From assembly GCA_001689515.1 (NCBI GenBank), contig LUJR01000009.1, forward strand, positions 62,001 to 126,000: 64,000 nt of DNA. Reading direction: 5' to 3'. Source of the stretch: Bacteroidales bacterium M7 (GTDB lineage: Bacteria; Bacteroidota; Bacteroidia; Bacteroidales; Muribaculaceae). Position 1 is the first letter of the stretch; each line of letters starts with the position of its first letter. The position numbers were made by a program, and so were the translations under genes. This document shows, in pieces, positions 1 through 7,268 of this stretch. The notes under the pieces were generated by a model. It was given only the letters and a program-made list of their open reading frames with translations, made no database searches and was not told the DNA's origin.

Positions 1-1433
1 AACAGTTTCTCGTCATTGGAGTCAAATGTAACTCCGATTTTTCCTGATAGCTGTTTGGCCAAGATTGTAATATCCATTTTTGCATTTAGCCGACACATTA
101 TATCCAAAATAGTGGCTTTAAGACCTTGAAATACGAATTTTACCACTTTCATCATATCAGTGTCAGGCACGACAACTAAAAAGATTTTACTACGGTTCTT
201 ATCATGTGTGATTCGAGAAGATATATTGGCATGATTGGAATCAAACAATGAGTTAAGCTCATTGATGTCATTGACTTCTGCAAAATATATCTTTGGATTA
301 ATGGTGAATTGATGTTTTTTATCCCATAGGGATTCAATGCGCCATAAGTCTTGTGTACCTCTTTCTCTTTCGGATGCCAGTTGCACCGATTCATTCGTCA
401 ATTTGGTTTCCAACCCCCTGATTACATCTTTGCAGATGGATATATCTATCTGCTGACTGTCGGGCATATCTGGATGGCTATGCAACTCCGATTCAGGTTT
501 ATAGGATTGGCTATATATGCCCCATTTGGGGAAACTGAGTAGTGGCATGATGCCGTTGTCGTAGCATATGCGGGTGATTCTCTCATGCAGGGCGGGATCT
601 AAATGGTCAAGATATTTTGTCACGAATGCATATGGTTTCAGTTTGCGCTTGATGCCAGCTAACAAATGCATATACTGATGTTTTGGCGCAATATAGAAAT
701 CCAGAGGCAGCCATTCGAATGTCGTGCTGAGGCGGTCACCTTCGGTACATACTCCAATCTGCTTATTTTCTTTTTTTGCTAAAAGATACAGAAACAACTG
801 CTCGTAAATCATGTTGACATAACCGTCAGCTATGGAGCGCAATTTGTCTTTGTTGCGCCCGATGAACTCTCTGACCATGTCGACATATTCACGTATCAGC
901 TCCATGTCGTTACCGCCAAGAATACCTGCATTTATAAGCCGTAACACTGGCTCTCGGCTATATTCTTCAAATACGCATGGATCAAATTCACAGTCTGCGG
1001 AAATAAGCCGTTCTAACATCCTGCGGTTACACATCAGTCCGTCATATTCGATATTTTGTCCTATTACATCGGCATTGAGCACCGAGTCAGACAATTTCTC
1101 AAACATAAACCAATCGGTATCAACATGGATAAACGGCTCATGCTGTTGTGAGTAAGTGTATATTTTGGGTAATGCCCAAAGTTCACACCCGTTATATTCC
1201 TCCATGAAGTCAGGTATTTCTATAAACTCGTCATATGGCAGTCTGAACTCATCACGCAGCAGAGGTAAAACCTTGCTATTACAATAGAGGGATACTTTGC
1301 CGAAATGCATCTTTAGAAGCAGACAGCTCAGTGCCATGCTCTTCCAGTTCATATCAGGCGATAGAAATCCAGCCTTGTCGTGTATGGGATTTCCATCCGA
1401 TGAATAGCTATAATATGTCTGTATTATGTTCAT
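1..1433 (-). CDS. DXD-motif glycosyltransferase-like protein (DUF6734-like), 3' end outside window
   Basis: Open from an ATG at 1433 through the left edge of the window with no stop, so the C-terminus is missing. It is a paralogue of the next gene: both begin M-N-(I/L)-I-Q-T-Y-Y and share LPYDE near residue 65. Both also place an FIH-x-D-x-D motif at the same site (D105 and D107), which resembles the metal-binding DXD of GT-A glycosyltransferases. There is no signal peptide, so it is likely cytosolic. The start lies 10 bp after the stop of the paralogue, so both are read as one operon behind a radical SAM maturase. The role is inferred: possible sugar transfer to the maturase's peptide product. 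The family name is from memory and moderately sure. Confidence 0.7.
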   Translation of the reverse strand, partial: MNIIQTYYSYSSDGNPIHDKAGFLSPDMNWKSMALSCLLLKMHFGKVSLYCNSKVLPLLRDEFRLPYDEFIEIPDFMEEYNGCELWALPKIYTYSQQHEPFIHVDTDWFMFEKLSDSVLNADVIGQNIEYDGLMCNRRMLERLISADCEFDPCVFEEYSREPVLRLINAGILGGNDMELIREYVDMVREFIGRNKDKLRSIADGYVNMIYEQLFLYLLAKKENKQIGVCTEGDRLSTTFEWLPLDFYIAPKHQYMHLLAGIKRKLKPYAFVTKYLDHLDPALHERITRICYDNGIMPLLSFPKWGIYSQSYKPESELHSHPDMPDSQQIDISICKDVIRGLETKLTNESVQLASERERGTQDLWRIESLWDKKHQFTINPKIYFAEVNDINELNSLFDSNHANISSRITHDKNRSKIFLVVVPDTDMMKVVKFVFQGLKATILDIMCRLNAKMDITILAKQLSGKIGVTFDSNDEKL

Positions 1434-1443
1434 GGTATGGATA

Positions 1444-2874
1444 TTATGCAAATGTTATGATTCCGTCAAACAGGCATTGTCTCAGGAACATTGAAATCTG
1501 TTCCGTCTTATCGTCATGATTTGGGTGGAATAGTATCTTGCTTGTATTTGCATCAGCAATCAGAGACTGGAGCAGTCGGTATTTTTTACGAGACCAGATG
1601 AATTCATCAATGTGATTGTATATTGCATTGTATTTCCGTAACACCACCTTGTCATCCAAATCGGTCATATTCGTTCCATAAAGGAGCAGCTGTATCAATG
1701 TAGATGATGCTTCGGTCACTTGCAAATCATCTGTAAATCTTAAGGGTTGTCCGCTAAGGCTGATCCCATGATTGCGCAGTCTGTCTAATTTGGCAAGATG
1801 CTCCTTTTGAGCAGATATATGTAGGTCTTTTGCCCTTTGATATTGTGAAAGAAGCTCTTTGTTTTCCCGCTCGAATTTGACGAGTTCTGACAACTCATTA
1901 TCCGATAGCCCTTGGCGTTGTCTAAGGCGGTGGCTCCTGAAAGATAATGCGATGTCATTGCTGTCGGCATCATTGATCAGAGTGTTTTGTATGCCTTTAT
2001 CATGGCATATTTGGAGAATCCTCTCAAATATTTCAGGATATTCCATAGCCATGTGATATGTGATAAATCGGTTGCATCGGATGTAATCTTTATACTCCAT
2101 GACATGAAGATACTTCAGGGGTGATGTGGGTAACACCTGACGCGGGACAGCCTCGCTGAGCATGTCAAAATTGTTGACAGTCTGCGGATAGAAAGTCTCA
2201 ACCTGTCTGTCTTTTTGTCGTGACAGTCCATATAATCCCCATTGCTCAAACACAACATTATATAGAAACTTTCGATCGGATAGGGCTATAAGGGATTTAT
2301 TAGAGTCAACAAACTTGTAAAGATTATACAGGTATTCTTTGAGAAACTCTATGTCGTTACCTCCAAATAATCCTGCATTATAGGAATGTATTGCAGCCCC
2401 GTCAAAACATGGTTCCATGTACGGAGGTAGACAGACCCCGTCTTTTTGCAACTGATTATATACTCTCATGTAGAAGGTCGAGTCCTTCTCTTGGTGCTGG
2501 GCTACTAAAGGTGCATTTAGGAGCCGTGAAGGTAATGGTTCCCATGTGAATATGTCATGGTCGATATGGATGAAAGGGTCTTGTTGGTCCTGATACACAT
2601 ATATTTTGGGCCATGCATAAAACCAGTCAGCATAATCACCCTGACAATCTATCACGCGGTATTCGTCATACGGCAGTCTGAAGCCATTTTCTAATAAATT
2701 CACTATAGACCTGTTGCCATAAAACGCAAGTTTACAGTCTGGATTATGTCGCTTGAGGCAAAGAGAGCTATATGCCATGGCAAGCCAATTGATTACCGAG
2801 GATTGATAGCCTCCCCGAAAATCAATGTCGTTGTCTGTGATAAGCCTATTATAGTATGTCTGAATTAGATTCAT
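1444..2874 (-). CDS. DXD-motif glycosyltransferase-like protein (DUF6734-like)
   Basis: A 476-residue protein without signal peptide or membrane segment. The N-terminal third looks like a nucleotide-sugar transferase fold, with alternating hydrophobic strands and FIHIDHD at residues 101-107. The D105/D107 pair is the candidate metal site. The last 170 residues are helical and charged. Its ATG overlaps the stop of the radical SAM gene (ATGA at 2871-2874), so the two are translationally coupled. A second copy follows 10 bp downstream. Such proteins are commonly found beside radical SAM peptide maturases in Bacteroidetes (general knowledge, not checked here). The substrate is unknown; a peptide-modifying transferase is the favoured inference. 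Confidence 0.72.
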   Translation of the reverse strand: MNLIQTYYNRLITDNDIDFRGGYQSSVINWLAMAYSSLCLKRHNPDCKLAFYGNRSIVNLLENGFRLPYDEYRVIDCQGDYADWFYAWPKIYVYQDQQDPFIHIDHDIFTWEPLPSRLLNAPLVAQHQEKDSTFYMRVYNQLQKDGVCLPPYMEPCFDGAAIHSYNAGLFGGNDIEFLKEYLYNLYKFVDSNKSLIALSDRKFLYNVVFEQWGLYGLSRQKDRQVETFYPQTVNNFDMLSEAVPRQVLPTSPLKYLHVMEYKDYIRCNRFITYHMAMEYPEIFERILQICHDKGIQNTLINDADSNDIALSFRSHRLRQRQGLSDNELSELVKFERENKELLSQYQRAKDLHISAQKEHLAKLDRLRNHGISLSGQPLRFTDDLQVTEASSTLIQLLLYGTNMTDLDDKVVLRKYNAIYNHIDEFIWSRKKYRLLQSLIADANTSKILFHPNHDDKTEQISMFLRQCLFDGIITFA

Positions 2875-4232
2875 TGCTGTTTTTGAGCTTGTTTCTGTCT
2901 TTGCTTTACTAAGAAATCCAAAAACATAAGATCCTCTATATTATGGATAAAAGAGGGGCATCGAGGAGTTCCCTCCATCAGAGCCAAAGGACACAAACCG
3001 CCACATAGAGGATAAAACTTACACTCACGGCATGGCTGTATCTCCTTGTTAAGGAGCATAGAGGGTATGCGGTTGATATCACTGCGCTTGGTGTGGGTCG
3101 TATCATCATGCATGACATTTCCCAATACTAAACCTTTATCTACATAATAATCTGAATAAGAAGTTTCGGAACAATCGAATATATTTCCCTCCGCATCATA
3201 CATCTCCGCATCCATATCAGTGCCCAAACACATGAACGGAGGGCATCTGCGGGGTAATACTGATACATGAAATCCATTTTGTATCATAAATGCAAATATC
3301 TCAGTTGTCGCTTCTCCAAGGCGTTTGCGTGCATCATCGCTCCCTGCACCATTGTGTGCCCATGATATCACAGATGCCGTGTAGAAGTTGATTTTATCTT
3401 GTATTTCATTCTCGACTATGAGATTGAGCAGCGGCATTACGCCATCCACGTTGTTCTCATCCACATTGCATCTGACGCTAAGCAGGCATTTATCTTTGTC
3501 ATAACAGTCAGATGTAACCACTGACATGAGATTGTCAAATATCTTGTCAAAACTTCCCTGACCGTTACATGTCATCCTGTGGGTGTCGTGATGTTCGCGG
3601 TCTCCGTCAAGGGTGATTTCAATCTTATTTATGTTGAAATCTTCTTTTAGCTCCTTATATAAATCTATCGAGAGCATATACCCATTGGTGGTGAGGTTTC
3701 CACTATATGGAAGATTATGCTTCTCGGCAATGTCTTTCAATCCCTGATTTAGTATTCGCATGTTTTTGAGAGAACAAAGCGGTTCGCCTCCAAACCATCC
3801 GATTCTCAATCCTGAGAAAGTTCCATTATCCAATTTTTTTGAAACTCTTGCAAGGATGGTTTGTATGATTTCGGATGTCATGTGCTTATTGACATGCTGT
3901 TGTCCGCAATATACGCATGCTAATTGGCAATATGCCGTCGGCTGCAAAGAGATATAGAGTGGTTTCTCTTTTTGGGACTCTAACATTTCCCGATTTTCTT
4001 GGTTGATGCTTTCTAATTCATCTTCTGTGTCGGGAACGATAATCTTATGTTTGATTAGAGTGTCACGGGTGTTTTTACTGAGATTGGACCAGTTACGAGA
4101 CATGATATGGTCATATGCTTCTTTTGATACATATGTATTTTGTCCAGTACGTCCGGAAAACAATAAACCGAACGACTTTTCACCTATGGCTCTATTGGTG
4201 GCGAAACTATATTTTGATAAAGTATAGTCCAT
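2871..4232 (-). CDS. Radical SAM/SPASM peptide maturase
   Basis: Counting from the ATG at 4232, the radical SAM cluster C-QLA-C-VY-C lies at residues 102-109 (CX3CX2C). It is followed by the GWFGGEP strand typical of SPASM maturases, and a C-terminal Cys-rich SPASM region (PCRECKFYPLCGGLCPL and nearby Cys) that should bind auxiliary 4Fe-4S clusters. The enzyme probably installs a radical-based modification on a ribosomal peptide. The start at 4232 gives the usual N-terminus for these enzymes (MDYTLSKYSF). A longer reading starts at a GTG (4305-4307) that overlaps the stop of the upstream Cys-rich frame as GTGA, so coupling to that peptide is possible. Downstream it is ATGA-coupled to the DXD protein. 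Confidence 0.88.
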   Translation of the reverse strand: MDYTLSKYSFATNRAIGEKSFGLLFSGRTGQNTYVSKEAYDHIMSRNWSNLSKNTRDTLIKHKIIVPDTEDELESINQENREMLESQKEKPLYISLQPTAYCQLACVYCGQQHVNKHMTSEIIQTILARVSKKLDNGTFSGLRIGWFGGEPLCSLKNMRILNQGLKDIAEKHNLPYSGNLTTNGYMLSIDLYKELKEDFNINKIEITLDGDREHHDTHRMTCNGQGSFDKIFDNLMSVVTSDCYDKDKCLLSVRCNVDENNVDGVMPLLNLIVENEIQDKINFYTASVISWAHNGAGSDDARKRLGEATTEIFAFMIQNGFHVSVLPRRCPPFMCLGTDMDAEMYDAEGNIFDCSETSYSDYYVDKGLVLGNVMHDDTTHTKRSDINRIPSMLLNKEIQPCRECKFYPLCGGLCPLALMEGTPRCPSFIHNIEDLMFLDFLVKQRQKQAQKQQ

Positions 4233-4303
4233 AATTTTAACTATAGTGGTGGAAATGGGTTTGTCACAGGCTAATATAGTCTGTAACAAACCCAAAATCA
4301 TGC

Positions 4304-4464
4304 TCACTTATGTGAGCAGTTGTTGTTAACGCAATTGTTGTTGGTGTGATCCCACCAGCCTCCGTAAATGCTTTCAGCGTTCTCGTCGTTGAGCGCGATG
4401 CAGTCATCGGTCGATTCATCAGGTCTACCGATTCCGTCAGTTTGGTTAAGTCTTTCTTGTCCAT
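4304..4464 (-). CDS. Candidate double-glycine RiPP precursor with an apparent frameshift
   Basis: The ATG at 4464 opens MDKKDLTKL. After a shift of one base the other frame reads without interruption to the TGA at 4304-4306 as QTDGIGRPDESTDDC, then IALNDENAESIYGG, then WWDHTNNNCVNNNCSHK. The second half has every look of a leader with a double-glycine cut site and a short core with two Trp and CVNNNC. That frame has no ATG, GTG or TTG of its own downstream of its last in-frame stop, so either a base is missing (for example in the A run at 4453-4457) or the ribosome shifts. The unshifted ATG frame runs to 4264 but looks composed at random. It lies 68 bp after the DUF3244-like gene and directly before a radical SAM maturase. 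Confidence 0.4.
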
Positions 4465-4532
4465 TGTAGTTGGATTTTAAAAGGTGAAAAATAATGGTTA
4501 ATTATAGCGTTGATAAGGTCAACGTTTTTCGT

Positions 4533-4904
4533 TTAGAAGTCCAAATGCCCAGTGAATACTTGTCCCCCGTCGGTGATGCAGGTTATGGTATGCTCTCCAT
4601 ATAGATATGGGATGGCAGCGGAAGGCTCATCTTGTGTGACTGTGCCAGACCAGACAGGAATCTCATTCTCGCTGATGGTGACATCGAGATATTCAGAGTA
4701 ATTGAAATCAAGATCTATGTGACCGCGCGAGTATGTGCATATTATGCGTTGGCGCGATGGCATGGAGGGCTTTTGTTGATGGCGTTCTTGTCCATTTAGT
4801 ACTGTTGTCTGTATAACTTCTTCTGCTTGTAATCTTGGTGATTGAAACAGGAGGATTGTCAGGCAAACCGCTACGATTGCAATGCATTTTTTTGATGTGC
4901 TCAT
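4533..4904 (-). CDS. Small secreted protein, DUF3244-like (copy 1)
   Basis: 123 residues with a Sec signal peptide (MSTSKKCIAIVAVCLTILLF) and a compact beta-rich C-terminal domain. The last 55 residues (EYLDVTISENEIPVWSG, then LYGEHTITCITDGG) are almost identical in the copies at 10721 and 26742, while the spacer after the signal peptide differs. The ATG at 4904 is chosen because the -7 box is at 4931-4938, so the upstream ATG at 4955 would not be transcribed. The DUF3244 assignment rests on the Gly-rich C-terminal strand pattern and is moderate. The role is unknown; it heads the operon that carries precursor, maturase and transferases, so it may be a secreted partner or ligand of that system. 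Confidence 0.75.
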   Translation of the reverse strand: MSTSKKCIAIVAVCLTILLFQSPRLQAEEVIQTTVLNGQERHQQKPSMPSRQRIICTYSRGHIDLDFNYSEYLDVTISENEIPVWSGTVTQDEPSAAIPYLYGEHTITCITDGGQVFTGHLDF

Positions 4905-4930
4905 ACAGTCTGTGGTTAATGTTTTCGCCA

Positions 4931-5002
4931 CAAAATTACGAAGCAGTGTGTACATTCCCCTAAAAAATCAATGAAATTCGTTTGGCAGATGGAATATGCA
5001 AT
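4931..5002 (-). promoter_or_regulatory. Promoter of the first RiPP operon with upstream motif
   Basis: Reading the minus strand, TAATTTTG at 4938-4931 fits the Bacteroidetes -7 box TAnnTTTG. The plus-strand motif TTTGG-N12-GCAAT lies at 4981-5002, 43 bp beyond the -7 box. This is the same distance as in six other promoters of the island, and only one base of the GTAAT half differs. Likely an activator site. Confidence 0.6.
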
Positions 5003-5022
5003 GTGTTTATAATCAATAGATT

Positions 5023-5058
5023 AACGGCTTGCCAAATTTTAAAATTTGGCAAGCCGTT
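5023..5058. terminator. Perfect 18-bp palindrome, terminator or operator
   Basis: The two arms, 5023-5040 and 5041-5058, are perfectly complementary with no loop; the outer half reads AACGGCTTGCC. Only the plus-strand side is followed by a T run (TTTTT), although both flanking genes are on the minus strand. It lies between the end of the TPR gene and the promoter of the DUF3244-like gene. Its TTTGGCAA half resembles the TTTGG half of the nearby motif, so an operator role is also possible. Confidence 0.5.
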
Positions 5059-5142
5059 TTTGGGGATGTCAATTATGTGTTTATGAGCCTTGTATCGATT
5101 GGTTGAAATGGGCGATCTGCCAAATAATTGACCCAAATGAAG

Positions 5143-6795
5143 TCACTTGTTAAGCATCGCTATATATCTGTCGCATACAGATGAATCCTGGGACCGGAGT
5201 CGGTCAATCAGATGCCTTCGCAGATCATAGATAGAGTTGACTGTTGATTTTCCTAAGAACATGGCTATTGTTTTCTTGGAGAAACCGAGAATGGAGAACA
5301 GGAAGAAACGGTATTCATCCTCCTTAAGATTCTTATAGTCATTGTGCAATGCCGCCATTATGCCGTCACAATGCTTATTCGCCATATCTTCGAGCTGCTT
5401 GAGTTTCTTGGGGTCGGAGAAAGATTTTATGAGCCTTTTGACTTCATTGGCGATTCGTTGTTGTTCCTTGGGTGTATCGACCCACTCAAAGGAAATTTTG
5501 CAAATGGCATCAAATTCTTCAAAGTGGGAGGATAGAAGTTCGGCTATATTGTTTTGACTGTCAGTCACTGTCTGCTCCTTTAGTGACAGGTCTTCTTGTA
5601 GTTGCCGGGCAACGTCGGTGTATTGAGAGATGATTTCCCTGTTGTGCTTGTATCTGTCATAAAATAGCCAGCATAATATCACCAGCACCAACAATATGAT
5701 AGCAATAATCATCCATAAGCGGAACATGGCTTTTTCGTTGTTGGCTTTTTCCAGCTGTTTGGCTTGTTCAAAATGAATGGTGACAGCGTTTGACATGCCT
5801 TGGGTGGTTTTTCCACTGAGAACTTCGTTGGTGATGCTGTCAAGAGTCTCAAAGTATTCAAGAGCGTCTTTGTATCTGCCTGATGCTTTGTGGATTTTAT
5901 AACCGAGGTAATATCGCACAGGTTTCTGTGTCCGTTCAACATATTTGTTGAGTATTGCCGTAGCTTGGGGGATTTGATTCAAGTAAACATATGTCAATCC
6001 GAGATAAATCGAATCCTCGGCATTGGCAACAGGCAAGCTGCATACATTTTCCCATGATTGCTTCGCGTGAATATAATCCCTTGTTGATATATAGAACTTG
6101 CCTAAATTGGCAAATAGGTCAGCTTCCAGAGCCTGCATGCCTCTTGCTTTTGCTGAATCAAGTGTTTGCGCGATGAGTTCGATGGCTTTTATGCTGTCTT
6201 TCATATTATAATACGCCTGAGCCAGCTTTGAGGCTGCGCATATCGTGTGTACTTGTTTGTCGGTCTGTTTGAAATTGTCATATGCTATGATTGCATATTT
6301 AAGCTCTTCAACATGATTGTAAGTGAGATTGTAGATGTCTGAGATCTCACGGGCTGACATTGCCGACCAAAATTTATCATCAAGCTCTTGTGCAAGTGCA
6401 TGAGCGTTCAACATGGATGTCATGGCTTGTGGGTATTCTTTGCGACAATATTCCACGCTGCCTTTATAATAATAGGTGAGCGTTTTTAGATGCTTGTCAC
6501 TTTTCCCTGAGTAATATTTCACGGCAATAGAGATGAGCGAATCGTCGGTCTCCTGGATATAGTTCCTGAATTTAGCCTGGGTCAGCAGCAGGGCGTAGCG
6601 GGCTTGGAGTTCGGAGCCTTGGGGGAGGGGTGTGCCGTCGATGGCACTGAGGATGGCAAGTGCGGAGTCGGGGTGCTCGGACATGAGGGTGTCGGCGCGG
6701 TCAAGGGCTGCCTCGGTGGCAGCGTGACGATTGCACGATGTCGACACTGACAGCGCGGCGATTGCGATTATGACGAGTATGGCAAGATTTTTCAT
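5143..6795 (-). CDS. Membrane-spanning TPR regulator with C-terminal HTH (copy 1)
   Basis: 550 residues. The N-terminal hydrophobic stretch MKNLAILVIIAIAALSV ends in Cys (STSC), a lipoprotein-like export signal. Residues 25-340 are helical TPR-like repeats. A membrane helix is at about 356-380 (WMIIAIILLVLVILCW), followed by a coiled coil and a C-terminal helix-turn-helix (LGFSKKTIAMFLGKSTVNSI). This order suggests a one-component regulator that senses in the periplasm and binds DNA inside; that is inference. The ATG at 6795 is preferred. A longer frame begins inside the palindromic repeat (M-A-C-P) but lies close to the likely transcription start. It opens the cassette of the DUF3244-like, maturase and transferase genes, although those have their own promoter. 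Confidence 0.82.
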   Translation of the reverse strand: MKNLAILVIIAIAALSVSTSCNRHAATEAALDRADTLMSEHPDSALAILSAIDGTPLPQGSELQARYALLLTQAKFRNYIQETDDSLISIAVKYYSGKSDKHLKTLTYYYKGSVEYCRKEYPQAMTSMLNAHALAQELDDKFWSAMSAREISDIYNLTYNHVEELKYAIIAYDNFKQTDKQVHTICAASKLAQAYYNMKDSIKAIELIAQTLDSAKARGMQALEADLFANLGKFYISTRDYIHAKQSWENVCSLPVANAEDSIYLGLTYVYLNQIPQATAILNKYVERTQKPVRYYLGYKIHKASGRYKDALEYFETLDSITNEVLSGKTTQGMSNAVTIHFEQAKQLEKANNEKAMFRLWMIIAIILLVLVILCWLFYDRYKHNREIISQYTDVARQLQEDLSLKEQTVTDSQNNIAELLSSHFEEFDAICKISFEWVDTPKEQQRIANEVKRLIKSFSDPKKLKQLEDMANKHCDGIMAALHNDYKNLKEDEYRFFLFSILGFSKKTIAMFLGKSTVNSIYDLRRHLIDRLRSQDSSVCDRYIAMLNK

Positions 6796-6823
6796 CGGAT
6801 GTGTGACTGATGGCTTGGGTCGC

Positions 6824-6865
6824 GGACATGCCACGGCATGTCCCTACAACCGGGGAACAAAGTTA
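6824..6865 (-). promoter_or_regulatory. -7 box and 5'-leader palindromic repeat of TPR copy 1
   Basis: TAACTTTG at 6865-6858 is a good -7 box. The dispersed repeat GGACATGCC-ACGGCATGTCC (6824-6848) follows at once, so the mRNA would start almost at the hairpin and reach the ATG 29 bases later. The same layout recurs before TPR copies 2 and 4. Confidence 0.55.
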
Positions 6866-7002
6866 CGCAAAAGCCCCGTCAATCACAATGATTCCGCAAA
6901 TGTGTGCGCTGAAAATATAAAAACCGTAACTCTGCGGCGCAATGCTGTTCATTTAACGATTTGGTAATTTGATGCGTGTATGTGTAAAAACAATACCAGA
7001 AT

Positions 7003-7094
7003 TGTAGGGACATGCCATGGCATGTCTGAAAATGCTGTCCGATAGCGGATTGAATGCTGAGATGTTTGCTGACATGCCATGGCATGTCCCTACA
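7003..7094. repeat. REPIN-like inverted pair of the palindromic repeat
   Basis: Two copies of the repeat (7003-7026 and 7071-7094) face each other, each starting TGTAGGGACATGCC from the outside, around a 44-bp unrelated centre. It lies in the 473-bp space between TPR copy 1 and the barrel gene. I see no gene or clear hairpin in the rest of that space (7095-7268). Confidence 0.8.
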
Positions 7095-7268
7095 AGTTGA
7101 GGATTCCCCCCCTTAGTAATATAAATATGATGCAGCGGAAAGTAAAGAAAACAGAATTGTTATGCGTCCCTGCAATGTCAGAAGTTGAAATCAACCTCTT
7201 GCGGTGTCGCTGATTTTGGTTCGGGGTTACACCGCGTCATTTCCATAAATTAAAATAGTTTAGAGGTG

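Noticed and set aside
4264..4464. The 66-residue ATG frame as the real peptide
   Set aside because: Its second half is Thr-rich and shapeless and it runs far into the maturase gene, whereas the neighbouring frame gives a GG leader and Cys core. Kept only as the probable start of a shifted peptide.
6796..6834. Longer N-terminus of TPR copy 1 starting M-A-C-P (also at 31918-31956 for copy 4)
   Set aside because: The extra residues are a reading of the palindromic repeat, begin very near the likely transcription start, and do not resemble a signal peptide. The internal ATG gives the conserved start.
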